Source of the DNA: UKL13-2 sp031431435
GTDB lineage: Bacteria > Pseudomonadota > Gammaproteobacteria > Burkholderiales > Usitatibacteraceae
Reading direction: 5' to 3'
Length of the DNA: 64,000 nucleotides
Assembly (NCBI GenBank): GCA_031431435.1
Contig: JANPDI010000044.1
Coordinates: 1 to 64,000, forward strand
The position numbers were made by a program, and so were the translations under genes. Shown here piece by piece: positions 16,206-24,374 of the stretch. A model generated the notes under the pieces. The model did no database searches. It had not been told where the DNA came from and was given only the letters and a program-made list of their open reading frames with translations. Position 1 is the first letter of the stretch. Every line of letters starts with the position of its first letter.

Positions 16206-17348
16206 TCAGTTGGAAACAAGCGCCGCCGGCGGGTTGACGGCACGATCTGTGGCGTGACAACCGGCGGGTGCCAGCAGGTACGCGTCGAGCGACTCGCGAA
16301 TGAATACCGGATCAAGGTCCTGCAGAATAAACACGATGCGTGTACTGTGGTCGTGGTCCGGCCAGGCCGGCAGCCTGGCGGACGGATAGAGCGTGTGTTG
16401 TACCGCGTGAATCACGCGTGGCTGTGATTCGCCAACAACATTGATGATGCCTTTGACACGCAACAGTTGATCGCCGCGCATCGATTGGATCATTTCGATG
16501 ACATTGATCAATTGGTCCCACACAATTGGTGTGTCGTGGCGAATACAGCATGTTGCAATGCGCTCGTCGTGTCGGGATACATTTGCCGCGACCGGTTTTG
16601 TGGTTGGCGTGTTGATGGCGGCATGGGTTGCATTGGTTGCAGTTGTTGGAATGGGCAACGCACGATACGCCGCGGCATTTAACCATTTGGCAACATCAGG
16701 TGTTTTGCTGCCGGGTTGATAAAGGCCGGTGTCAAAAATGACAGCGGGGTCCAGGTCGCCCGAGACCGCTTCCACAATGGTTGCGCCGGGGTTCAAAACG
16801 CCAAGCCGTCTTCGCAACGCCGTCACCGTTTCCGGGGTAACAGTATCAACCTTGGTGATGACGATGCGATCGGCGACCGCGGCCTGTTTGACCGCCGCCG
16901 GATGTGTATCCAGCTGCGCCGCACCGTGACAGGCATCAACCGTCGTCACAATGCCCGACAGCGCATAACGCGCCGCGACCAACGGCATCTCGATCAAGGT
17001 GTGCATGATCGGTGCCGGGTCGGCCAGTCCGGTGGTTTCGATGATGACGCGTTTAAATGCCGGCACCTCGCCTTTGCTGCGCTTGAAATATAGATCGCGC
17101 AGGGCGTTGACCATGTCGCCGGCAACCGAACAACACACACAACCATTTGCCAGCACCGTGATGTTGTCACTCGATTCACGCACCAACAAATGGTCAATCG
17201 AAATTTCGCCATATTCATTGATCAGCACCGCGGTGTCCGCAAGCATCGGTGAACGCAACAGGCGGTTCAACAGCGTGGTCTTGCCGCTGCCGAGAAAACC
17301 GGTGAGTATTGTGACGGGCGTGATCGGGTTGATGGGAGAATCGGACAT
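16206..17348 (-). CDS. CobW/COG0523 zinc metallochaperone GTPase (first copy)
   Basis: A 380-residue G3E GTPase with Walker A GFLGSGKTT (17-25), C70-x-C72-C73 (GCVCC) and base motif TKVD. It is clearly diverged from the downstream copy and has a Thr/Ala-rich linker with an additional Cys pair (ATCCIRHD) and a PDHDHS motif near the C-terminus. It follows the Fur-family regulator by 46 nt and has no visible Shine-Dalgarno sequence. Two non-identical COG0523 proteins in one operon suggest different client proteins. Confidence 0.88.
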   Translation of the reverse strand: MSDSPINPITPVTILTGFLGSGKTTLLNRLLRSPMLADTAVLINEYGEISIDHLLVRESSDNITVLANGCVCCSVAGDMVNALRDLYFKRSKGEVPAFKRVIIETTGLADPAPIMHTLIEMPLVAARYALSGIVTTVDACHGAAQLDTHPAAVKQAAVADRIVITKVDTVTPETVTALRRRLGVLNPGATIVEAVSGDLDPAVIFDTGLYQPGSKTPDVAKWLNAAAYRALPIPTTATNATHAAINTPTTKPVAANVSRHDERIATCCIRHDTPIVWDQLINVIEMIQSMRGDQLLRVKGIINVVGESQPRVIHAVQHTLYPSARLPAWPDHDHSTRIVFILQDLDPVFIRESLDAYLLAPAGCHATDRAVNPPAALVSN

Positions 17349-17394
17349 GGTCGGCGTTTGCGTCGGTGTTGAAAGTCGGAACAGGCGCGGCCGG

Positions 17395-17889
17395 TCAGTC
17401 GCAGTGCATGCAGCGACCACGAAACTTCAAATCTACCTCGGCGGGTTTGAAACCGGCGGGCAATTTGAAATTGAGTTTGGTCGGTACATCATCCAGGCAA
17501 AACGTTTGCTGGCAGGTGGTGCAGGTGAAATGTGCGTGCTGGTGATGCGGCGCGATAGCCGCGGACGGGTCGTTGATCATAAATCGCCACACCCGGTCGT
17601 CACCGGCAATACGATGGGCGATCCCGACGTCAACCAGCCACTCGAGTACCCGGTAAACCGTGACCCGGTCGATCGGATGATGTTTTGCCAGCGCCTGCGC
17701 GACGTCGAAATGCGACGCGGCGTGATCGAGCGAAAGCAGACATGCCAATACCGCCACGCGCGGCTGCGTCAGACGATCGGCGGTGCGTCGGATGGCAGCC
17801 TCTGCTTCGGGAATACGCGACAAATACGCCGGTGAAACGGCAATTTTGTTTGATGTATTCGGGCCCGCCGGACGGGTGGTGGTTTTCAT
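17395..17889 (-). CDS. zur: Fur-family regulator, probably Zur
   Basis: A 164-residue Fur-superfamily repressor. The winged-helix DNA-binding half covers residues 30-105 (recognition helix around DRVTVYRVLEWL). A His cluster HHQHAHF (115-121) leads into structural zinc cysteines C123-x2-C126 and C160-x2-C163 at the C-terminus. The two CxxC pairs and the downstream zinc genes favour Zur over Fur. It heads the minus-strand block 17889-12657 and so probably regulates it. No textbook Zur box (GTTATAN2-4TATAAC) is visible in its 193-bp upstream region. Confidence 0.82.
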   Translation of the reverse strand: MKTTTRPAGPNTSNKIAVSPAYLSRIPEAEAAIRRTADRLTQPRVAVLACLLSLDHAASHFDVAQALAKHHPIDRVTVYRVLEWLVDVGIAHRIAGDDRVWRFMINDPSAAIAPHHQHAHFTCTTCQQTFCLDDVPTKLNFKLPAGFKPAEVDLKFRGRCMHCD

Positions 17890-17951
17890 GGCGGGGCGGC
17901 CTTGCGGTGGTCAAGATGGTGAAACCGAGATTGTCCTCTGAGCGCGCGCCA

Positions 17952-17985
17952 GATGCAACTGAGTTGTTAGATGCAAGGTGATGCA
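17952..17985. promoter_or_regulatory. Repeated GATGCA motifs upstream of zur
   Basis: GATGCA occurs at 17952, 17970 and 17980. Between the first two is a hyphenated palindrome CAAC-TGA-GTTG (17956-17966). The spot, 63-96 nt upstream of the zur ATG, is suitable for an operator, but the sequence is unlike known Zur boxes. Confidence 0.25.
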
Positions 17986-17992
17986 TTTTTTA

Positions 17993-18060
17993 TAAACTCG
18001 TTTACAGGCGGGCGTTTCCAAACAAAAACAACTGGAACAGGTCGTCAGATAAAGACTTTC
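17993..18060. repeat. REP-like intergenic hairpin, copy 2 (degenerate)
   Basis: Contains GGCGGGCGTTTCCA (18008-18020 region), an A-rich loop ACAAAAACA, and TGGAAC, with outer arms TAAACTCGTTTA and AAAGACTTT. It is the least symmetric of the five related elements. Lies between the zur 5' end and the 3' end of the acylase gene. Confidence 0.4.
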
Positions 18061-18082
18061 GAAAATTGCCGTTACGCCGGAC

Positions 18083-20521
18083 CTATTTTCCTGTGTTGAG
18101 CGTCAATGTGTGTTTTGTGTCGCCCGCCAGCAACGGTAGCGGCGCACCCGCCAGCCACTGCTGGTGTCCGGCGCCGTAAAACGGCGATAACGGATGGCCG
18201 CTTTGTCCGCCGGCAATGGTCAGAATGCCCTGCTCCTCTTTGCCCGGAGAGACCACCAGGCGTTGTGACGCACCAAAGCCCGGCGCGGCGACCCGCGGCA
18301 TATGGTTATCGCCGGCTAATGGTCGCGACGGCATATCGAGATAGGGCGATAAAAATGGCATTGCGCGCGAGAACGGGTGTTTGATGCGTGACATGTTGCG
18401 GTTGCCCCAGGTTGCGTTTGTGATGGCGCCATGTTGTTTGACCAGGTCGTCGTGCACCCACACCAATTGTGCATCCAGGAAATGTGGCCACGACAGATAG
18501 CCCTTGGGTAGCAGATGGGGCGCTTCAGCTTCAATGGCTTGCCAGGCGGCGTATTCAAAACGCGCATCGTGGCTCAACGCCGCGTCGCTTTTTTCTGGCG
18601 CATCGGTGGTCGCGGTGTTGGCGTTGTTGCTGGCGCGCCAGGCACGCCACAATTCACTTTGTACCCGCTCGCGAAACGCTCTGGCGACACGATGTCCGAC
18701 CTGATCAATATCGGCCGCGCCGTTCCAGTCTTTGAGTTTGGCGGCGAGTGCGGCAATCGGCAGCGGGGTGGAAGGTGCCGCGCCGCGAGCAACCGCAAGT
18801 GCCGCCCAACGTTTTAAGAAGCGTGACTCGCGGTCCAGCTGGATCGCGTACAGCGTTTGTTCCGTGTGTTTAGGCGTTTCACGTAGCCGATCACGAATCT
18901 GCATGGCGCGCGCGCCCAGGTCAAAACCACCGTCGCCGATAATTTCACTACCGGCCCCGCCGAGCTGTTTGCTGTTGGCGGTCCACAACAATCCGTCGGC
19001 GGGATTCTTGATCAACGGGTATTTGTCGGGATCGAGCCAACCGTTGGGTAGCTGATTAACCGGAGTGGGAGTGCCACGACTGACCTGCCACTGTGGGCGC
19101 TTGGGAATGCGCCCAGCCACAGTCCAGGCGATATTGCCGACATTGTCGGCGATGAGGATGTTTTGGTGCGGCATCGGCGTGCGATGCGAGATATTGACCG
19201 CCGTATCCAAATCCGTGGCAAACATAAAGCCCGCCACGCGGTTCAACATCGCCCCGGGCCGATACAACACCCACGAAAGTGCGTAGTTGTTGTCAGCGTC
19301 ACTTTTGAGTACCGGACCCACGTCAGTTTCTTTAACTTCTAACGTGACCGCGTCGCCACCCTTGACATAGATCGTTTCGTTGGTGGTCCGAATCGAGAGC
19401 GGGCTCGCGCCGACTTTTGGCAGCACCACCCAGTCGAAGAATTGCCCGTAGTTGTTGGTAAAGCCCCAGGCGATATGCCCGTTACTGCCGGCTGTAATCT
19501 GTGGCACACCCGGCAGTGTCATGCCGACCACGCGCAGCGGCTTGCCGTTTTGGTTAAACGTCATCTGTGCGCGAAACCAAATGCCCGGTGTGCTGAGGCC
19601 CAAGTGCATATCGTCGGCCAGAATCGCGCGACCGTCCGCTGTTCGCAACCCGCTGACCGCCCAGTTGTTGCTGCCGAGATAGGCGTCGATGGGTTCTGCG
19701 GGTTGTGCCGTTGCGCTGGGCGATACGGATGACGTTTGAGAGCTTGCTGACATCTGCGGCTTTGCGGCGCTGACTTTGCGCAGGTCGATATCGTCAGCCG
19801 TCGGCAGCGCGGCGCTGGCCAGTGTGACGCCGTCGAGTGTGGCGTCCCACGGCCCGCCCTGCGGACGCATCCAGTCAAACAACTTGTCGCCGAGCAATTT
19901 GCGCAGCCGAATGTCGGCATAACGACTTTCAAAACCACCGGCTTGCAGCATGCTGTACATCTCGGCGACCACCAACAACGAGTCTTCTTCGCGCCATGGT
20001 GCCGGATCGGCGCGCAGCACAAGGTACTGCCACGGCCTCGCCCCCAGCGCGGCAACACCGGCGTTCACACCCTCGGTGTAGGCTGTGAACCACGCGCGCT
20101 CCCGCGGGTCGGCAGAGGCAAACTCCGCAGTGGCCCTGGTACGCAAACGATGGGCGCGTTTCTGTTTATCCATCGGCAAGGTTGCACTACCCAACAGCGC
20201 CGAGAGTTCGCCGGCAGCCGAACGGCGGGCAAGATCCATTTCAAAAAAACGCTCCTGTCCGTGCACGTAGCCGAGCGCACGAATCGCGTCTCTGGCGCTG
20301 TCGGCAGTGATTGAAACCATGCCATTTGCGTCGCGGGTGGTGATGACCGGCCTCTGTAAATTCGCCAGCGGTTTATCCCCATCGAGTATTGGCACACTCG
20401 CACGAACCACAAAATACAGCGCAATCGCTGTAATGGCGATCATGAGGGCAATGACGCCAACGCCTGCCAGCAATACGTTGAGCCAACGCATCAACTTGGT
20501 GTCCCGGCTTTGAAAGCTCAT
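18083..20521 (-). CDS. Penicillin acylase family (S45) Ntn-hydrolase, membrane-anchored
   Basis: 812 residues. One N-terminal membrane segment (about 12-38) replaces a cleaved signal, so the enzyme is probably tethered on the periplasmic side. The alpha region includes DAIRALGYVHGQERFFEMDL; the processing site and nucleophile are GSNNWAVSG with Ser284. This chain is followed by a long beta region, including GMTLPGVPQITAGSNGHIAWGFTN. S45 enzymes hydrolyse N-acyl bonds: beta-lactams, acyl-homoserine lactones or other acyl-amines. The substrate cannot be told. Its ATG overlaps the xerC stop (ATGA), an odd partnership. Confidence 0.88.
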   Translation of the reverse strand: MSFQSRDTKLMRWLNVLLAGVGVIALMIAITAIALYFVVRASVPILDGDKPLANLQRPVITTRDANGMVSITADSARDAIRALGYVHGQERFFEMDLARRSAAGELSALLGSATLPMDKQKRAHRLRTRATAEFASADPRERAWFTAYTEGVNAGVAALGARPWQYLVLRADPAPWREEDSLLVVAEMYSMLQAGGFESRYADIRLRKLLGDKLFDWMRPQGGPWDATLDGVTLASAALPTADDIDLRKVSAAKPQMSASSQTSSVSPSATAQPAEPIDAYLGSNNWAVSGLRTADGRAILADDMHLGLSTPGIWFRAQMTFNQNGKPLRVVGMTLPGVPQITAGSNGHIAWGFTNNYGQFFDWVVLPKVGASPLSIRTTNETIYVKGGDAVTLEVKETDVGPVLKSDADNNYALSWVLYRPGAMLNRVAGFMFATDLDTAVNISHRTPMPHQNILIADNVGNIAWTVAGRIPKRPQWQVSRGTPTPVNQLPNGWLDPDKYPLIKNPADGLLWTANSKQLGGAGSEIIGDGGFDLGARAMQIRDRLRETPKHTEQTLYAIQLDRESRFLKRWAALAVARGAAPSTPLPIAALAAKLKDWNGAADIDQVGHRVARAFRERVQSELWRAWRASNNANTATTDAPEKSDAALSHDARFEYAAWQAIEAEAPHLLPKGYLSWPHFLDAQLVWVHDDLVKQHGAITNATWGNRNMSRIKHPFSRAMPFLSPYLDMPSRPLAGDNHMPRVAAPGFGASQRLVVSPGKEEQGILTIAGGQSGHPLSPFYGAGHQQWLAGAPLPLLAGDTKHTLTLNTGK

Positions 20522-21471
20522 TTGTTTTCCTTCTTCTTTGCCCGTGGATGTGCCGAATCGTAAACCTTGGCGAGGTGTTGAAAATCGAGGTGTGTGTACA
20601 CTTGTGTAGAGGCAATGCTGGCGTGGCCCATCATTTCCTGCACGGCGCGCAAATTCTGCGACGACTGCAGGATGTGTGACGCAAACGAGTGCCGCAGCAT
20701 ATGTGGATGTACGTTAACGTCAATACCCTGTTTGACGGCCCATTGTTTGATGCGTTTCTGGAAAACGGTCGCGGTGATGCGTTTGCCAGACGCACCCAAA
20801 AATAATGCTGCTTCGGTGGTGCCGGCCGCCTTGCCGGATTCACGTACGTCCAGCCATTTCTTTACGGCGGCAATCGCCGGCGCGCCAACCGGAATGATGC
20901 GTGTCTTGTTGCCTTTACCGGTGACCCGAATTTCACGCGCCGCATAGTCAATGCTATCGAGATTCAGGCCGACTAATTCGGCGATGCGTAATCCGCACGA
21001 GTAGAGAAGTTCAAATGCCGCGCGGTCGCGAATCCCGGCAGGGGTGACGTCGTCGAAGCTGACCAGCTTGATCGCCTCTTCCGGCGACAATGTTTGTGGC
21101 AGGCGTTTTGGCGCTTTTGGTGCGCGCACACCTTCACATGGGTTTGATTGTCCGCGGTTGTGTTGCAGGCAATATTTAAAATAGCCGCGCCAGCCTGACA
21201 GCAGCCTCGCAATGGCGCGTGGGGACATGCCTTTACTGTGTATCGACGCCAGAAAACGCCGGATGTCGTTGGCACCCAGATCTTCAACCGCAATGGTCCG
21301 ACGCGGGTCGTTGTTTGAGGCGGCAAATGCGGCCAGGTCGGTGAGGTCGCGGCGATAGTTCACCACGGTCAGTTTCGACAGCCGCCGCTCAAAGGTCAGA
21401 TGCGCGAGATATTCTTCGGCCAGCGGTGGCAATGATGGCTTGGGTGGCGGCGGTGGTTTTGCGCTGACCAT
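20518..21471 (-). CDS. xerC: Site-specific tyrosine recombinase XerC
   Basis: 317 residues. The N-terminal SAM-like core-binding domain is at about 15-105; the catalytic domain has the complete set Arg162, Lys186, His257, Arg260, His283 and Tyr292. XerC with XerD resolves chromosome dimers at dif. The dapF-DUF484-xerC order is the widely conserved proteobacterial arrangement (E. coli dapF-yigA-xerC), which supports XerC rather than a phage integrase. It begins with a Pro-rich stretch (PPPPPKPSLPP) that is unusual but harmless. Confidence 0.94.
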   Translation of the reverse strand: MVSAKPPPPPKPSLPPLAEEYLAHLTFERRLSKLTVVNYRRDLTDLAAFAASNNDPRRTIAVEDLGANDIRRFLASIHSKGMSPRAIARLLSGWRGYFKYCLQHNRGQSNPCEGVRAPKAPKRLPQTLSPEEAIKLVSFDDVTPAGIRDRAAFELLYSCGLRIAELVGLNLDSIDYAAREIRVTGKGNKTRIIPVGAPAIAAVKKWLDVRESGKAAGTTEAALFLGASGKRITATVFQKRIKQWAVKQGIDVNVHPHMLRHSFASHILQSSQNLRAVQEMMGHASIASTQVYTHLDFQHLAKVYDSAHPRAKKKENK

Positions 21472-21500
21472 CTGGGCGGGCCGGGCCGCAATGCCGCCGG

Positions 21501-22202
21501 CTAGTCGACGTGGCCGGAGTCTGGCGGTGACAAAAACACCAGCTCGCGCGCAATCACGGCCGCAAACAGCTGGCCGATACGCGACAAAAACATGGTGCCC
21601 ATGCCGCTGTAAAAGCGTTCGCCGTTTTCGCTCGCCAGCAACAATACGCCGAATACATTGCCATGCTTGAGCGGAATCATCGCGTACGATTTTAGGTGGG
21701 GCGCGTGTTCGCCAAACCAGAGATTGGTTTCGTAAACCGGGTGTGCGCCGACATAGGGCGACGTCATTGCCTCGACAAACTGGATAAGTTCACTTGCGAC
21801 AGGCTGAAACTCAGCCGCGTTGACGCCCTCCGGCACGGACACGTTCCACAGCCGCACCACGATATGTGGAATGTGGAAGGTGTCGAGCATATCGAGGTAC
21901 AGGGTATCGATTGCTTGTTCCCGGGTGCGCGCACCAATCAGTTTTAGTGTCAGCGCCTGCACCTTGTCGGCCAGCGCGTCGTTTTCCTCGCCAAAGCGGA
22001 TCAGCTCGGCCAGTTTTGATTCAAGCAGCCGCACCTTCTCGCGGGTTGCAATGAGTTGGCGTTCCGGAATTGAAACTGTGCGGCCGCCGTGCGGATGCGG
22101 CACTTCAATATTGAGCAACACATCGGGATGCGCTTCGAAAAATTCGGGATGGCTGCGTAAAAACTCGGCAACCTGTTCAATGCTCAGTGCGTCGATGGAC
22201 AT
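21501..22202 (-). CDS. DUF484 family protein (YigA-like)
   Basis: A 233-residue cytoplasmic protein. A helical N-terminus (VAEFLRSHPEFFEAHPDVL) with the HPHGGRTVSIPERQL motif and a coiled-coil region (residues about 45-80) precede a GAF-like domain (about 100-225; MIPLKHGNVFGVLLLAS). The family is always found between dapF and xerC; its role is unknown. The start at ATG 22202 matches the family N-terminus. Confidence 0.9.
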   Translation of the reverse strand: MSIDALSIEQVAEFLRSHPEFFEAHPDVLLNIEVPHPHGGRTVSIPERQLIATREKVRLLESKLAELIRFGEENDALADKVQALTLKLIGARTREQAIDTLYLDMLDTFHIPHIVVRLWNVSVPEGVNAAEFQPVASELIQFVEAMTSPYVGAHPVYETNLWFGEHAPHLKSYAMIPLKHGNVFGVLLLASENGERFYSGMGTMFLSRIGQLFAAVIARELVFLSPPDSGHVD

Positions 22203-22243
22203 GGTGACTTTATCTGGGTTAACTTGCGCGCCGCTTACCGACC

Positions 22244-23080
22244 TTAAACGTCGATCTCGCCATGAAAAACAGTGGTGATGGTGCCGGACATCAACACCGG
22301 CGAACCCGCACCCCGCCATGTTACCGAAAGTTCGCCGCCGCGTGCGATAACGGTCACGGTTGGGTCGAGCAGACCCCAACGAATGCCGGTCACCACGGCC
22401 GCACACGCGCCGGTGCCGCAGGCGAGTGTTTCACCGGCGCCGCGTTCCCATACCCGCAGGCGGATTTGATTGCGGGTGACCACCTGCATGTAGCCGGCGT
22501 TGACCCGTTTTGGAAAACAGGTATGGCGCTCGATCAACGGACCCTCAAACGTCACCGGGGCCAAATCGACATCGTCAACCCGCTGTACCGCATGCGGATT
22601 GCCCATCGATACGACCCCGATTTCACGTTGGTGACCGGCGACCGTGATGGTATATCGAAGCGCGACGGCGTCCGTGTGAAACGGCACGTCAACGGGGTTG
22701 AATTTTGGCGCGCCCATATCAACCGTCACGCTGCCATCGGTTTCGATTTGGGGGCGGATGACGCCATTCATGGTTTCGACCACCAATTGCGACTTGGTGG
22801 TGAGTCCCTGATCTCGGACAAAAACCGGAAAACAGCGCGCCCCGTTGCCGCAGTGTTCGACTTCCTCTCCGCTGCCGTTGAATATGCGGTAACGGAAATC
22901 AATGCCCGGCGTGGATGACGATTCGGCAAGCAATACCTGGTCGCAGCCGATACCAACATGACGATCAGCGATGGTGCGAATCTGGGCGGCGCTTAGTAAC
23001 GAGGCTTGTGGCTGACTGATGGCATTGAGCATGACAAAGTCATTGCCCTGCCCGTGCATTTTGGTAAACCGCAGTCGCAC
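22244..23080 (-). CDS. dapF: Diaminopimelate epimerase DapF
   Basis: A 278-residue PLP-independent epimerase converting LL- to meso-diaminopimelate for lysine and peptidoglycan. The two catalytic cysteines are Cys77 (EHCGNGARC) and Cys221 (ACGTGAC). The start is GTG at 23080, giving the conserved RFTKMHGQGNDF opening. First of the dapF-DUF484-xerC-acylase series. Confidence 0.96.
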   Translation of the reverse strand: MRLRFTKMHGQGNDFVMLNAISQPQASLLSAAQIRTIADRHVGIGCDQVLLAESSSTPGIDFRYRIFNGSGEEVEHCGNGARCFPVFVRDQGLTTKSQLVVETMNGVIRPQIETDGSVTVDMGAPKFNPVDVPFHTDAVALRYTITVAGHQREIGVVSMGNPHAVQRVDDVDLAPVTFEGPLIERHTCFPKRVNAGYMQVVTRNQIRLRVWERGAGETLACGTGACAAVVTGIRWGLLDPTVTVIARGGELSVTWRGAGSPVLMSGTITTVFHGEIDV

Positions 23081-23089
23081 CGCGACCGC

Positions 23090-23377
23090 CTAGTGGTGCT
23101 CGGAAGGAAAGAATGTGAAGCCCGAATCAACCAGCGCGGGATCCGGGTCAATTTCGTTGGCTTCTTCGATGGCAAGTTCAGGCGGCATGTCCGCCGGGTT
23201 TTTCACCGAGGCGCGAAAAGAGGGGTCGGCGGCAATCCGCGAGATCGCGATAGACGATGCCTCGTCGGCTGATCCGGCGTCGACATACACGTTCTTGAAA
23301 AAGCCCATCCACGACTGACCGCCTTCGCGCTCGATGAGGAAATTTTCGCCGTGGACAAGGATATGAAAAAAGGCCAT
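23090..23377 (-). CDS. Conserved small protein of unknown function
   Basis: 95 residues, acidic, no membrane segment. The opening FHILVHGENFLIE and the central GFFKNVYVDAGSADEASSIAISRI, followed by an acidic tail ending GFTFFPSEHH, resemble a family of small proteins whose members start with a short beta strand plus HG and have a GFF..R/VYV.A motif. It lies 9 nt upstream of dapF, hence probably in the same transcript. No ribosome-binding site is obvious. Function unknown. Confidence 0.65.
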   Translation of the reverse strand: MAFFHILVHGENFLIEREGGQSWMGFFKNVYVDAGSADEASSIAISRIAADPSFRASVKNPADMPPELAIEEANEIDPDPALVDSGFTFFPSEHH

Positions 23378-23403
23378 AAGTTAATTGTAAAGTAAATCTT
23401 GAA

Positions 23404-23515
23404 AAATGGCACACCCCCCGAAAGGGGGCGGGCGAATAAAAATGGCACCCCCCCCCGAAAGGGGGCGGGGTCAATAAAAATGGCACACCCCCGAAAGGGG
23501 GCGGCGTCAATAAAA
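23404..23515. repeat. Three tandem C/G hairpins, about 37-bp period
   Basis: AATGGCAC begins units at 23405, 23441 and 23479. Each unit contains a C-run, GAAA, a G-run (CCCCCGAAAGGGGG), then a short GC segment and (T)CAATAAA or GAATAAA. The C-runs differ in length (6, 9 and 5) while the G-run is always 5, which suggests slippage. On the minus strand each hairpin is followed by TGTGCCATTTTTATT or a close variant, so the array can act as a serial terminator for the acyltransferase genes. Confidence 0.7.
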
Positions 23516-24364
23516 CGACGCCTCGCCGGGCGGCCGCGTCTTGAAGCGTTTGTGGACCCAAAAATACTGGTCGGGCATTTCCATGATGCGGGCTTCCAAA
23601 AACGTGTTCATGCGTCTGGCGTCGGCGACCGGGTCACCGCTCGGGAAATTCTCCCACGCCGGATAAAACCTTGATTCATAACCGGATTCAGTTTGGCGCG
23701 TAATCAGCGGGATGACCTTGGCGCCGGAAATTTCACAAAGCCGTGATAAGGCCGTAACGGTGGCCGTTTTGACGCCGAAAAAATCAACAAACACGGCGTC
23801 CTTTGCGCCGAAGTCCATGTCCGGCAGGTAGTAAAACAACTTTTTGGCCTTTAGCGCTTTGAGCACCGGCCGCAAACCTTGCTGACGGGTCACCAGTTCG
23901 GCGTTGTTCCAGCGTTGGCGGGCCCGCCGCAACGCCCGGTCGAACACTTTGTTTTTTTGCTCGGAATACATCGAAAACACCGACGGGTATTCATGTGAAA
24001 CCTTGGCACCGCCAAAGTCGAGCCCGACAAAGTGAGGTGCCAACAGGATCACCGGAACCTTGCCGTGCCATTCATCCAGAAAATGCCGGTCGATGAGGGT
24101 GCCGCGTGCCATGGCGGCGTCGACCGGCGCATACCAGAGATGTCCCAGTTCGAGTGTGGCGCGGGCGAGATTTTCGAACACACCACGACCGATTTCCAGC
24201 CGTTGGGCGTCAGATTTTTCGGGAAAACACTTGCCGAGATTAATCAGCGTGACGCGCCGCCGACCCCAGTGAAACAACAGCCTGCCCAGGCCGTTGCCGA
24301 TTGCCGCGACCCAGGATTGGGGCAGCCAGCGCATGATCCATAAAACAATAAGGGCAAATCGCAT
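23507..24364 (-). CDS. Lysophospholipid/lipid A acyltransferase (LpxL/HtrB family)
   Basis: A 285-residue inner-membrane acyltransferase. N-terminal membrane helix about 1-20; the HX4D catalytic motif is HFVGLD in LLAPHFVGLDFG. Further on, YYLPDMDFG and VDFFGVKTATVTALSRL follow the family. It adds secondary acyl chains to Kdo2-lipid A. The stop lies inside the hairpin array at 23507. It follows another acyltransferase by about 10 nt; which is lauroyl- and which myristoyl-transferase cannot be decided. Confidence 0.88.
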   Translation of the reverse strand: MRFALIVLWIMRWLPQSWVAAIGNGLGRLLFHWGRRRVTLINLGKCFPEKSDAQRLEIGRGVFENLARATLELGHLWYAPVDAAMARGTLIDRHFLDEWHGKVPVILLAPHFVGLDFGGAKVSHEYPSVFSMYSEQKNKVFDRALRRARQRWNNAELVTRQQGLRPVLKALKAKKLFYYLPDMDFGAKDAVFVDFFGVKTATVTALSRLCEISGAKVIPLITRQTESGYESRFYPAWENFPSGDPVADARRMNTFLEARIMEMPDQYFWVHKRFKTRPPGEASFY

Positions 24365-24374
24365 TGATGAATCT

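Noticed and set aside
17890..18082. Classical Zur box upstream of the Fur-family gene
   Set aside because: No GTTATA...TATAAC-type palindrome is present; only weaker GATGCA repeats.
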